Part shown: positions 34,553 through 45,637 of the stretch, in pieces
Position numbering within the stretch: the first letter of the stretch is position 1
Layout: the number at the start of each line of letters is the position of its first letter
DNA from: Davidsoniella eucalypti
Lineage: Eukaryota; Ascomycota; Sordariomycetes; Microascales; Ceratocystidaceae
DNA length: 64,000 nt
Assembly: GCA_004009845.1 (NCBI GenBank)
Contig: RMBW01000141.1
Coordinates: forward strand, 1-64,000
Direction: 5' to 3'
Program-made: the position numbers and the translations under genes
Notes under the pieces: model-generated
Seen by the model: only the letters and a program-made list of their open reading frames with translations
What the model was told of the DNA's origin: nothing
Database searches by the model: none

Positions 34553-37398
34553 ATGCCTCCCCCGCCGAGTTCCCGGGCCCAAGGCCTCGCACAGCCGCCT
34601 AGCAGCCTTGGTCCCAACAACGACATCTCTACCAACAGCGATGCCCCCCAAGCACCGGCACCAAAACGCCGGAAACCCTCAGACAACTCCCCTAGCGTCG
34701 TCCCAGCTCGTCGACGAAGCAGCACAACCTCGGGCACTCCAACACAAGATAAATCACCGGTAACCTCGGCTCCTCCTCCGCGCAGTAAAGAGGGCTCTGT
34801 AGGCCCAGGCTCAGCAGTAACGCCTCCCGTCAAGTCGAGGAGAGTGCGGACGGGATGTCTCACATGTCGAGAGCGTCACTTAAAATGCGACGAGGCCACT
34901 CCAGATTGCATGAACTGCCGAAAAAGCAACCGGGAATGCAAGAGAGGCGTCAGATTGAATTTCATAGATGTTCAAGTACGAGACCATCCGATGCTGCCTC
35001 CGACGGCCGATTGGGCTGGTAAGTTCCCGACTGCCCGTTACATGGCTTTTGCCTGCTCCAAAGCCACTCCTATGCTGCCGTCATAAAAGCTTACCAAAAA
35101 CCACGTACAGTGCATTTCCAGGATGAGTCCCGCCTGATCGCTGGCGAATACCAGGGTGGACTCGGCCGCTATCCCGTAGAACCCCCATCAACCATTGCTG
35201 CAGAGTCTTCGGTCTCCAAACCAGCCACGTCGTACAAGCTCGACACCAAAGCGAGCAGCATTCAGGGATCGCCAGCCCACGACACACTGTCCGTTACTTC
35301 GCCGCAAAGCCTACCGTCAAAATGGCTTGCCATGGACGGCATGGCGAGCTCGCATATGCGCCACGCAAGCGACTCAACCGTATTTCCCGATGGAGCCAGT
35401 ACACACCATCGCAGCCACGGACTACAGAATCCGAGCTATCTTAGCCCAGCAGCCGACCTGAGCTACAAAGCCAGCGATGCATCAAGCGCCTCCTCGGTCC
35501 AAGCCCACGGAGCTGCTCCCCCAAGCATGCTGGCAGGAAGCGGCGGCACTATGTCGCCCGATGGTGTCACAACGCCGCCAATAGTAGACAAGGCTGTAGC
35601 TGGCGAGCGCGAGTACCTCAATTCGCCAGAAGACCTCAAGTTCATGCAGGTTTTTGTCCAGGAAGTGGGCATCTGGATGGATTCACTGGACAAGAATCGG
35701 CACTTCAGTCAGGTCATCCCATACCTAGCGCTCAAGTCGCCCATGTTGCTGAACGCTTGTCTGGCATGTGGCGTGCTACATCTGTTCCTTTCGACTGGGA
35801 CATACAGCCAAGCCAAGGCCTTATCATACTCCGACACCGCAACCACCCAGCTGCTGCGGAGTCTACAAAACCCCGACCGAAACCGCTCCGAGTCTGCAGA
35901 ATGTGCCATAACGGCTGCTGTCCTGTACGTCTACGAGATCATGTCAGACGAACCCACGAACCGCATGAGACACATCGCCGGAGCCCGGGCCCTGATCAAA
36001 GAGTGCAAGTGGAATGCGCGCTCAACGGGCGTCGGAGCCGCGTGCTTCTGGCTCAATGTCGGCCTCGAAGTGCTCAGCTGTGTGAGGTTTGGGTGGAAAG
36101 TGGAATGGGACCCTGACCACTGGGGTGTTGACATGAACTTTAACAACACCAACACACACGACCCGTCACAACACCAGTCCAGTACCAACGCCAGAGGGAG
36201 CCTCTTGCCGTCGAGCGACGAGGATTCTTGTCGCGAAGCCAGTATCTTTGCCGACGTTGGCAACGAAGAGATATGGGTGCACCGCATCCTGTATATTGTA
36301 GCCAAGATCACCAACTTCGGAGCCGAGATGGCGCATATGCCAAAGGGCACACCACAGGAAGAGCAGATCAAGATCGGAAAGAATCTCGCCGAATGGCAGA
36401 AGCTCAAGAAGCTCTGCGATGACTGGAATCTTGCCAGCCCACAGACCTTCCGGCCTCTCGGCTATCTATATACGTCACAAACCAGCAACCACTCTGTTTT
36501 TCCCGAAGTGTGGCTGATCAAGCGTGCAGCTGTCGTTGGTCGCCTGTTCTACCACACGGCCCAATGCTTGCTTGCGCGGATGAATCCCGTGGAGTCTATC
36601 CAAAGCAGTAAAGCCATGCACGACCTGCAACTACACCATGTCCACCAGCTTTGTGGCATCGTTGCCCACAGCAAGGACCGTGGCATCACGAATGTGGCTA
36701 TCCGAAGCCTAGCCAGCACTGCCTCGGTCTTGACAGACCATGCCGAGCAAGAAGAGGTGCTCCAGATCCTGAATAAGATCAGCTCTGAGGGTGGCTGGAA
36801 GCTCGGAAATGTGCACGGCGAGCTCAAGCAGGCATGGAGCTGGGAGGCAAATTCGCTGGGAGAGCAGATCGCCGGCCTGGAACAGCAGCGAAATGCCGGT
36901 CCGGTGGCAATTCATCTTCAGCAACCGTCTGGCTCCAGCCAAGGCCAAAGCGGACACTCCCGCTCCGACAGCTCCGCCAAGACCATCACACTACCCACCC
37001 GCCAACACCACGCGGCCAACCTTCAAAAGCAGCAGGAGCAGCAACAACTACACATCAAGGCCGTCCAAGCCCATATGCAGGCACAAGCACAGGCCCAGGC
37101 CCAGGCCCAAGCTCAGGCGGTGCAACAAGCCCAGGCCCAAGCTGCCCAGCAAGCCAAAGTCGCACAAGCACACGCAGTCCAAGCAGCCCAGCAAGCACAT
37201 GCTCACGCCCAAATGGTAGCCATGGGGATGCTGCCGGCCCAATCTTCTTCTAGAGATGGCATCGCTATGCCCACGCCGCAGCACATAACGCCAATTAACC
37301 CGCTCTCTTGTGCTGATTTCAGCCTCCCGAATCACCCTTACCAAAACTTTTACGAGCCGCCAAGTCGAGATTCCTTTGACGACAGCCATTTCTTCTAA
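34553..37398 (+). CDS. Zn2Cys6 transcription factor, OefC-like finger (917 aa, two exons)
   Basis: Exons 34553-35018 and 35111-37398 are separated by a 92-bp intron (GTAAGT donor, TACAG acceptor), which joins ADWA to VHFQDESR in phase. The binuclear zinc cluster has cysteines 102, 105, 112, 119, 122 and 129 within RTGCLTCRERHLKCDE and NCRKSNRECKRGVRLNFID. This finger and the following W-x-x-FQDESR-x-x-x-EYQGG segment recall the group that includes Aspergillus OefC, whose overexpression gives fluffy growth; I rely on memory for that, so no symbol is given. The middle (about 370-760) is the helical fungal regulatory domain. A Gln/Ala repeat occupies about 800-860. A long pyrimidine-rich upstream region suggests elaborate control. 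Role in development is inferred, not shown. Confidence 0.9.
37061..37211 (+). repeat. Gln/Ala low-complexity coding repeat
   Basis: Within the regulator gene, GCCCAGGCC/CAAGCA-type units encode alternating Gln and Ala (QAQAQAQAQAQA) then QQA/HAQ variants. Similar tracts in activators are length-variable and often lie in transactivation regions; that role here is inference. Confidence 0.7.
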
Positions 37399-38217
37399 GG
37401 CCAAGAAATGAGACGGCACTTGTTTATCCCAGCTCGATCCTCGGCTCTTCTATTTCCAGGCCTTTCTTTCCAATATGATGGCGAACACTCCTGTTTTCAT
37501 CACTTAGTACTGGCATTTCATCAGCACTATCCCATCCCACCGTATATATATCTCTCTCTTTGCCCGGCATTTATCTTCTTTCTTCCTATACCTTTTTCCG
37601 TGGTCTCGGTACGGTCTTCTTCTTACCATGGCATCATTGATTTCTCTACATCTGTCAGTTCCTGGTCATATCACATCGTATATACAAATATCTCCTGTCT
37701 TATTACTATTGCTAGCATCTACTTTTATTGTTTTTATTTTCTTATGGGGTTTGTCGATTTCACATATTGCATTATATCTTTTTTGAGGTTTTGTCTATCG
37801 GTTATTATTCTTTTCCATGAAATTACTATTGCTATACCTATGATTTTGATATTGGGGTTACAGGTAGTTAAAGGGGTTGTGTGTTTCCTATAGTTAGTGA
37901 CGTATATGACATTGGGATTTAGAGAAGGTTATGGCTCGGTTTATATCATGTGACTGGTACCAAAAAATACATTTAATTATATTCAAATGGTTGGGTTGTG
38001 ATTTATATGTTGTATTCAATATGTCTTTTTTTTTAAAAAAAAACTACTTACTTAGTTGGCAAAATACCTGTAGGTGATTTTGTTTGTGTTTGTTTTGTAC
38101 ATTTTTTGATCTGAATTCGTTTGGTCTCTTTGGCTTTCGCCGTCCTCTAATCAACATCCCGAGCATGAACTTTATAAGTTCTATCGATCCGCAGTCACAC
38201 CAATCTCTTCCATCGCC
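37399..38217. other. 3' region of the regulator and of the HAD gene
   Basis: 819 bp between convergent stops. The first 500 bp is T-rich on the plus strand and is probably the regulator's 3' untranslated region. A T8A10 run (TTTTTTTTAAAAAAAAAA) lies near 38025-38042. No gene seen. Confidence 0.45.
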
Positions 38218-39312
38218 TTAAGCCTTGGTATCTTCAGCAATTACATCACCATTCACGCGCTCCTTCATGCCATCGAGTTCTTCGACGTCCAGAGGGGGCA
38301 CTACGATGCCGTACTTCTCGTAAGGGAAGTTATCTAGAGACTCACAATACTCGGCCCAGCCATCATTCAGCTCGCCGACTTGGTGCATATCGACCTCACC
38401 AGCCTCACCGGTACGTCCAGCCATAACCTCAGCCTCACGGCCCAGGTACTCCTTCTTGAGCATGGGATGAGGACACCAGATGACACGCATGCCAGCACGG
38501 CGACCGGCCTCAACACCAGGGACACTGTCCTCGAAAACGAGGCACTCCTCGGGAGTTATGGGAGACTCGCTGGGGCTCAGTGAGTCGTTGATTGTCTTGA
38601 GGGCGATCTGGTAGATGTCGGGAAGTGGCTTTCCACGACCGGCAGGGATACGTGGGTCATCGCCTAGAACACGGCGGTGCGAGGCAAAAACGCTGAATAG
38701 CTCTTCGAGATGTGAGGTTTTCAGCTTAAAGTTGCTCTCGTGTGCGCTAGTGGCCAGAGCAATGTGTACGCGGTTACCGGTGGTACCGCTAGGCGCTGAT
38801 GGTTTAGTTGTTGTGGAAGGCAGGGAAAAGTAGCGCGTGCGGCCTAGATCTCCAAGCAACTTTTGGATACCGGGAAGCGGCTTCGTGCTTGGGAAGTATT
38901 GATGCTGCAAAGCGATATACTCCTCCATATATTGCTCGTGTGAAATAGGCAGCTGGGCCCACTCGTGGAAGAGCTCGTTGGCCGCGGGGCCAGGACGTCC
39001 CTGTAGACGGGCCTTGATAGACCAAGGCAGCTTTGGCTTATTGTACTTCTCAAGCACAAGGTTAACACAAAGCGTATAGATGTCCTCAGTGTCGAGGAGG
39101 AGGCCGTCCATATCGAACAGGCAAGCCCGGACAGGAGGAAAGCTATTGTAGCCAATACATGAGAAGGCGTAAGTTAGTATATACATATATATATATGGAA
39201 AGGCTACGGGTAGTTGGATAAGTGGATGGATGTGGATGATTTGTTGGCGTATCATGATGGCGAGGAGATCATAGACGATGTGCAGATATACGTACTCAGT
39301 GCGGGGAGCCAT
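38218..39312 (-). CDS. HAD-superfamily hydrolase, GS1/pseudouridine-5'-phosphatase-like (313 aa, two exons)
   Basis: A small-molecule phosphatase of HAD subfamily IA. Exon 1 is only 17 nt (39312-39296, encoding MAPRT plus part of Asp), followed by a 153-bp intron (GTACGT donor, AATAG acceptor) and exon 2 at 39142-38218. The join gives MAPRTDFPPVRACLFDMDGL. HAD motifs: I, FDMDGLLLDTE with both catalytic aspartates (about 14-22); II, ALATSAHE; III, the lysine in GKPLPDIY; IV, VFEDSVPGVEAGRRAGM. A helical cap lies between motifs I and II, and a loop rich in Ser/Pro (SLPSTTTKPSAPSGTTG) is inserted before motif II. Related proteins are human HDHD1/PUDP and yeast YKL033W-A. The exact substrate is not decidable from sequence. 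Confidence 0.9.
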   Translation of the reverse strand: MAPRTEYVYLHIVYDLLAIMIRQQIIHIHPLIQLPVAFPYIYMYILTYAFSCIGYNSFPPVRACLFDMDGLLLDTEDIYTLCVNLVLEKYNKPKLPWSIKARLQGRPGPAANELFHEWAQLPISHEQYMEEYIALQHQYFPSTKPLPGIQKLLGDLGRTRYFSLPSTTTKPSAPSGTTGNRVHIALATSAHESNFKLKTSHLEELFSVFASHRRVLGDDPRIPAGRGKPLPDIYQIALKTINDSLSPSESPITPEECLVFEDSVPGVEAGRRAGMRVIWCPHPMLKKEYLGREAEVMAGRTGEAGEVDMHQVGELNDGWAEYCESLDNFPYEKYGIVVPPLDVEELDGMKERVNGDVIAEDTKA

Positions 39313-42300
39313 TGCAGCTACCAAAAGAAGGGCGAAGATGCGAAAATCGATGGCTTTGATGGACGGATGGCCTGAGAATCAAAGTAGATGATGACTGAAA
39401 ATTTCCGGTCAAGATTGAAGCCAGAGGAGAAGTTGGCGCAATAACGAAATGTGTGGAAAGGAAAGATAATGTAATAAAAAATAGGCCAAGAAGACAATGG
39501 CAAGTGGGCTCTTTTAGGTAGCGTTAAGAGCGGCAACTACTCAGAAAGCTCCACGGAAACGAGATGATAGCGTTGGTATAGCGGGCGGTGAGATGGGGCA
39601 GAATCAATACAGTAACTACTAACTGCTAATGTTTCTGCTGTTGTTTCTATGACAGAATCAACAAAGAGACTGAAATCCGTAGAGGGAGACGCGTCAAGAA
39701 GAATCCCGCGGCAGAAAGAAAGGATGAAGGTGTATCGTTGTTAGTTTGATGGTGATGTAGGAGAGAAAAGAGAATCGAATGCACAAGAAGGAAAAAAGAG
39801 AAATAAATAGTCGTTTATCTAGCAGATATAAAGTGCTCTTTAAGCTTAAGTACATACTTGCCATGCAACCAGGCAGGTAGCCGGAAAAACAACAGTCTGT
39901 TCGGGTGGGCGTTAAATACCAACACCAAGATCAAACGGCCGGTTTGTTCCCAGGAGATGAGCTGTCTTTCTCTATGCTTCTACTCTCGGCGTAATTGTGG
40001 CTTATGGCTTCATGGCCGGGTGGTCACCAACTTCAGCTATGCTTGCTCTGTATATTCCTACCTAGCAGTCAATAATAAAAGCGGAAAAATCAAACATGAC
40101 GGCTACAACAGCACAGCTATTTTTTTTGCCTGTTTGGTCCTCTGTTGGCTATCATCAAAATTACACAAAATCCTCTTCACTTGCTTTTCGTCGAACCTTG
40201 CTTGGTTTAGTTGTCCTTCTTTTCGTTCCGCTACTTGCCTGTTTCTTATCTCCTCCGCTTTCAGCACTCCGGCATGTGATTGGCCGAGAAACTCACTGTT
40301 TAGTTTCGTTCAGCAAGAAAGGAACACAACGACCTGGCAAAATAATACAGCAAGATGGGCGGCTCTATTTTCCGTGGTGTGTGGTTACATCGAGGCCTAG
40401 TACAGGAAAATCAAAGAAGAAATACCGCCGGGCCACACAGCAAAGGCCTGTCTAGTCCCATTTCATGTGCATATATAGTTTGATAGCTCAATGTTAACAT
40501 GTGTATTAGCAAGATAATAGATGGCCCAGCTATCCTGGACCTTTCGTTGGCTGTCATTGAAAGAGGGGTGGAGGGGTAACTACAATTCCTTCTGTACGTA
40601 CGTTAGTATTCTTTTTTTTCCCAAATTGTATGTACATTATGTCAAGCAGATACGATTATGATTGGCACCATCCGTCCTCGGTCTTTATACTGATTATTCT
40701 GTTCGAACCTTTTCAAATAACATCTTAATCCGGCGATGGGCAATGGTACAATCAATCAGTTAATATGCAAGAAGTCCGGAACGGGTACGCGATTGGCTTG
40801 AACCAGCCAAAACTGTCCAGATAAGGAAACTCTATCGACCCCAAGAAAAAAATAAAAGTAATGACTTAGCAAGGGAGGGGAAACTGCAAAATCAGAGCAA
40901 TAGCCAAGAAAAGCCTGTTTCTTAGCAAGAACTCCAACTCACAGAAGATTATCAGACTAGGTATCGAAATAACTTTTGCATATGATCACAAAGTAGCAAA
41001 ATTAACAAGGAAATATCTGTAAAGAGACAAGGCCAGGCATCAGCGGAAATACCAAGATGGGATGAACAAGGTAAACAGGCTACAAGATCAAGGAGAGAAG
41101 AGATAGAAAGATAGGAAAGCCATTTTTTAAAGCTCAAACGGTGGCTTTTCCGTTTGGGATTCAAGAATCTAGCAAGGCTACTACTATAGTGAAAAGATAA
41201 GACAAGAGAATCTTGATGGGGCTAGATAAGGAAGAGAAGCAGAGGGAGTAATAGAATACATATATCGTGAGCCATCGTATTGCTATCAACTCATATACAA
41301 ACCTACGCAAATAGCAAACTACTATCCTTATCACCATAGCTTGCAAAAAAAAAAAAAAAAAAACCACCAGGTTTATATACCAGAGTCTCATTGCCATTGT
41401 TACCATGGCATGACCACTTAATGTAGCGCTTTTCATCGTTCCTCAAGGAACAAAATCCGCGCTCTCGGATACTTGGAGCTAGATCCAACAGTACGACACG
41501 ACCTTTGAATGACCCTCAGCAAAACAGATTCCAAAAGACAAGAAGAAAAAGATACTGCAATGGTTACGCCGAGTTACATTCTTTATCACGTAATATACCT
41601 CGATATTCATATAAGCCAGCAGGTAAAGTAGTAACAATAGCAAATAAATCGCTTAGTTGACCGACGAGAGGGAAAAAAAATTTACCATGTATGTAATATA
41701 TAAAGCCCATTCATCCAGACACACGCATATCCACGTTGACTTCTTAGTCCCAAAAGGAATAAAAGGGCCTAACTTACATGATACGGAACAGATCGGAATG
41801 GAACAAAAGAACAGAGAACGGAAACAAAGAAAAGCCCTCCCCTCATTCATCCAACCTTTTTTTTTTTCTTCTTTCTTGCTTACTGAAAAGGCCACCAGCA
41901 AAAAAAGAAAAGAGAACTGTCAACACAATCATGGTGTTCCGCTTCTTTATCTTCTTTTTTTTTTCTTTTTCTCCTTCTTCAAAAAGGCAGGTTGAAGAAA
42001 AGAAAAAATATGGCAATTTCTCGTTTTTTTTTGCTCACGTTCATAAATTCAACCATATGTAATCAATGAACTAGTCGGTTTAGTCTCTTAAAGAGACTAA
42101 AGGAAAATGGAATTATGAGGCGGAGAAGAGGGCTTTGAAAATTTATACAAAGCAGTCATTCATACATATCCGGAGATCATACATTTTCCATTGCAGCTTC
42201 AAAACACGAAAAGAGGTTATGGTCGGCTACAAACATTGCCATGTTGATATAGGCAAAGACAGTTTAGCGAGTTCTTACATAAATTCAACAATAGTTTCTA

Positions 42301-43901
42301 CTAGATATATTTCCAACCTACTGAGTATATTACTAGCTATGCTTCTATCAAATATTTATATGTATCTTTAAATTTATTGACAATTAGTAGTGCTACACTA
42401 AACATACCTTGAGTCATGAACAGCAACAATTTACAGCCAGTAATATTTAACTTTTTGAGTTTCATCTAGTTAGTTCTGTTTTTCCAATGTCGCTTTGAAT
42501 TTGTAGATTTGTGTATGGTTTATCATGTCAATCCCTAGTCAAGTTTTTAATCCTACTCTATATTCACTTCTAACCCTAAGGGATTTTCTCAAACTACATG
42601 TAACATAATAATGACTCGAACAAATTTTCAATTATCAACCAACACACTAACGACTTTGTTCTAAGACATGTCATGAAGTGAAGAATTATCAAGTTGTTCA
42701 TCAACGCTCACCTTTAAAGAACGGGTCATCTACGATTCAAATAGTTGCCATGTAGTATAAATGACTAGTCAAAACTGATTTAATATTTGATGGGTTCAAC
42801 TTGATATTTTCATTTCCATATACAAATTCACAATGGACTCATGGTTGCCGTCACGTTTTTGTCTTGGTAACATGAAAAGTCCAAATTGATCGTGAGGAGA
42901 GAATAACACAGATCTCTTGATCACCACCGCCGTTGTATATTCGACAGTGATAGTGAAGAGTCTGACTCAATATTTGTTTATTTGTTATGAAGAGAGTCGA
43001 AAAGCACAAAACAGGACGACTAATACAAGAGGAAGAGACATTTGAAGAGGATAAACCTAACAAATGACAAAGGTCTTTGTAAGGAACCCTCATCTTTTTC
43101 AACTTGATCTTAAAAAGCCGTCTTTCTCGCAGACCAAAAACTATTACTCATCGCAGAGAAAGCTGGTGCGGTTTGATTTGTAATCCCTTTTGTTATAAAG
43201 GCGCGTTAACAAGCAAAAGACAAAAAGAACAAATTTGCAAGTGAGCAAGGCGTGGCCAAGAAAAGAGAAGATGTAAAAACAAACAAAAAATTGTAAAAAC
43301 ACAAAAGAAGTTGAAATAGAGAAGAAAAAAAAAGTATGCTGTAAACTCCGGATTGCCTCCCGTCCGTAATAAAACAGCAACAACCTTGCGTGAGAAAGTA
43401 TGATTCATCCAGGAAATTCTAAAACGCCCAATATGGTTTAGGTTTAGAATAAATTGGCGATGGGTTCCTTCGTTGGCAGATGTGGATGTTGCATCTTGAT
43501 ATGGTGTTAAAAACAAGTGTTGGTATAAGAGAATTTGTAGATGTGAGTGGTGTGGTGTTTCGAGAAAGATTGGTACTCGTCCCTCCGTCATGGTATGCCT
43601 GGGTTGAAGTTGTTGTTGTTTTCGTATGTTTACTATGAGAAGCAATCTGGTTTCCGGTGATATATCGATGTAGAATTGTGTCGTTTGTTATATGGCTATA
43701 ATTTGGCGTTTTTGTTGTCAAGAATCATAGTTATCTGGTCGCGAGAGGTTTGAGCTATTCCGATGACTATGATTCGTGATACAGTCAAGCTTATATAAAC
43801 AATGATATGGCGTCGTCGATGTATCGGGACTGTAAGAAAATTGTGTCTCGTAGTAGTAATGTCGATAGGAAAACGAGGGAATTTCAAATATCAACCCAGG
43901 C
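39313..43901. other. 4.6-kb gene-poor region
   Basis: Begins with the HAD-gene promoter and leader (purine-rich on the plus strand, so pyrimidine-rich on the coding strand, to about 39800). No protein-like frame follows; open frames such as 39858-40400 are Cys/Ser/Phe-rich and without domains. Features seen: a run of 19 A at 41345-41363, T-runs near 41862 and 41955, a 23-nt inverted repeat at 42079-42101, and a TAACCCTAAGGG motif near 42573. The last 500 bp may belong to the 3' untranslated region of the SF3b6 gene. Confidence 0.5.
42079..42101. repeat. inverted repeat, 11-bp arms with one central base
   Basis: TTTAGTCTCTT, one A, then AAGAGACTAAA: a complete inverted repeat in a gene-poor stretch. 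No function assigned; too isolated to be called a terminator. Confidence 0.7.
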
Positions 43902-44156
43902 TTACACGCCTACAGCCTGTAGCTTTCTCGGAGTCTCGACAAAGCGTACATGGCCGCGGGGAGAGCCGCTTCCACTCGTAACGATACGCGACGAAGAGCG
44001 GGAGTGTGACTGGAGCGGCGGGCTCTGGCGAAGAATCGTCTTGGTAGGCGACTTCGCGGCAGATGAGCGAGGAGATTTAATAGCCATCGGGACTGCGGAC
44101 ACAGGGAGCGTACGTTTCTCATGCGTCCGAGACTGAGCCACAGACCCGGCGGATTG
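43902..44156 (-). CDS. in-phase open frame directly after the SF3b6 stop (84 codons)
   Basis: Starting with the codon after the SF3b6 TGA, the same frame stays open for 84 codons to a TAA. Its product is basic and low in hydrophobics: KSPRSSAAKSPTKTILRQSP, then SHSRSSSRIV, SGSPRGHVRFVETPRKL and AVGV at the end. The Ser-Pro/Thr-Pro sites and GC-rich base composition are unlike the AT-rich DNA below it and look coding. Three readings fit: translational readthrough of TGA followed by C, an independent small protein from the ATG at 44087 (MAIKSPRSS, 61 aa), or part of an alternatively spliced transcript. The normal SF3b6 end at the TGA is the family's expected one. I do not recognise a domain. 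Confidence 0.3.
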   Translation of the reverse strand, partial: QSAGSVAQSRTHEKRTLPVSAVPMAIKSPRSSAAKSPTKTILRQSPPLQSHSRSSSRIVTSGSGSPRGHVRFVETPRKLQAVGV

Positions 44157-45181
44157 TCAATCGATGCCATGCTGCTGTTTTAGCTGAGCTAAAGATTCCT
44201 TACGGGCTTCGAGGTCATCTCTTGAGCGGACCATCTTCTCTGGCTGGTGGAAAAGAACTGTGGAACATAATGTGTTAGAACTATATGTAATGTTGTTTTA
44301 TAGTGTGGAAAGTGATGAGGCAGCGTCTTTCTTACCAACTAGGTAGCGGTTCTGGAAGTTGAAGCCGTTGAGCTTGTCGCAGGCTTGCTTGGCATCTGCT
44401 ACGTCCTCATAGACAACGAAGGCAGTGCCCTTAGTGTTGTTGGCAATGCCCTGGCGGACTTGTCTGTACTCTTTGTTAGAATAAGTCTGTTTTGTGCTCA
44501 GATGATCTTTGATGTGTTGCAGAGCATCATGTACGACGATACAACAAGAGACCGAGGTCTATGTTTGGCAAACGTACCGGATAGCACCGAACTTGCCGAA
44601 GAGATCGAATAGCTCTTCAGGAGTTACGTTGTAGCTGTAGACAGATTACATGTCAGTATTGTGTATCGAGAAGTCAACAAGTTCCGATAGCGTTTAGTCG
44701 ATAATGCGAATGGTGATCAACGACGGTCAACATGACAGGATATAGATATAGAGGGAGAGAAATGTACCTCAGGTTCTTTACGAACAGGGCTCTGTATAAA
44801 CCACACGAGTTAGCAAAATTGCATCACGAGATCTCGACAAACAACGTGGACGACAGGGCATTCGAAGCAGCGTCAACACATCTGACACACTTATCGTGGA
44901 TAGATATAGATAAACTGATGGGCGAACAACAATGGAGATGATGGCGTGTTGGCAGACACTGAAGACATTCTTTTCTACCCAGGCTGCCTAGCCATAACAA
45001 TGGACTTTCTACGATGGCAGCAACAGCACGACAAAAGCAAAAGAGACACAGGCCATCATCATCACCAGCAACAATAACAGCAATAAACACATCGATATAA
45101 AGGCAATACGAGCGCATGAGTGTAGAGGACTATACCGTACCGATTGACATCTGGGGCTAATTTACCGCCGGCTCTACTCAT
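44157..45181 (-). CDS. SF3B6: splicing factor SF3b subunit 6 (p14), branch-point contact protein (116 aa, five exons)
   Basis: This RRM protein of the U2 snRNP SF3b complex contacts the branch-site region and binds SF3b1. Exons on the minus strand: 45181-45141, 44791-44768, 44634-44578, 44463-44336 and 44257-44157; all four joins keep phase. Exon 2 is a 24-nt microexon. Donors are GTACGG, GTACAT, GTACGT and GTAAGA. The spliced chain reads MSRAGGKLAPDVNRALFVKN, then YNVTPEELFDLFGKFGAIRQ, VRQGIANNTKGTAFVVYED, CDKLNGFNFQNRYLVVLFHQ, PEKM, and ends LKQQHGID. RNP2 is LFVKNL and RNP1 is KGTAFVVY. The near-identical match of the C-terminus to animal and plant p14 supports the TGA as the regular stop. 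Introns are 349, 133, 114 and 78 bp. A CT-rich tract (coding strand) lies just upstream of the start. Confidence 0.95.
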
Positions 45182-45605
45182 AGCTTGATGGAAATTTTCT
45201 GACGACGCGATGATACACAGAACAAAATAGTAGTGAACAGAACAGAAGAAAAAGAAGAATTGGTGGATTAGCAGGCGTAGTAGTAGTGGAGGAGGGAGGA
45301 GGAGCGGAAAAGAGAGGGAGAGGAAGAGAAGAAAGCGAGAAGAGCAAAGAAAGAAGGAGAATCGGAGAAGTCTTGAAGGCAAGGCTAAGAAGAGAACCTA
45401 AGAGAGGATCTGCAAATTGTCGGCTGGGTTGGGGGCGACTGCCTGGATTAATAGTGTTCCTGCCTGTTTGTGTCTCTGGTTTTGATTGCAGCCACTTGTT
45501 TCTGTTGTTGGGTTAAAAAGCAATGAAGAAGCAAAAAGAAAAACTAGAGTCTACAACCAATCAGCTCGTAGCCTTCTTGCTTCCGGCAGCACTAAATGTG
45601 GAGCG

Positions 45606-45637
45606 CACGTGATGCTCATCATGCTGTCGAGCACGTG
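45606..45637. promoter_or_regulatory. pair of CACGTG boxes upstream of SF3b6
   Basis: Two perfect E-box palindromes, at 45606-45611 and 45632-45637, spaced 26 bp start to start, each flanked by GAGC(G). They lie about 430 bp upstream of the SF3b6 ATG. Proteins of the Cbf1/Pho4/SREBP (bHLH) type bind this sequence; which one acts here is unknown. Confidence 0.4.

Noticed and set aside
39858..40400. 180-codon open frame on the plus strand
   Set aside because: Cys/Ser/Phe-rich text without domain or splice context, and a second overlapping frame of similar quality; it lies upstream of the HAD gene.
44792..45140. possible intronic C/D snoRNA in SF3b6 intron 1 (TGATGA present on the minus strand)
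   Set aside because: No CTGA box D at a suitable distance and no terminal stem.
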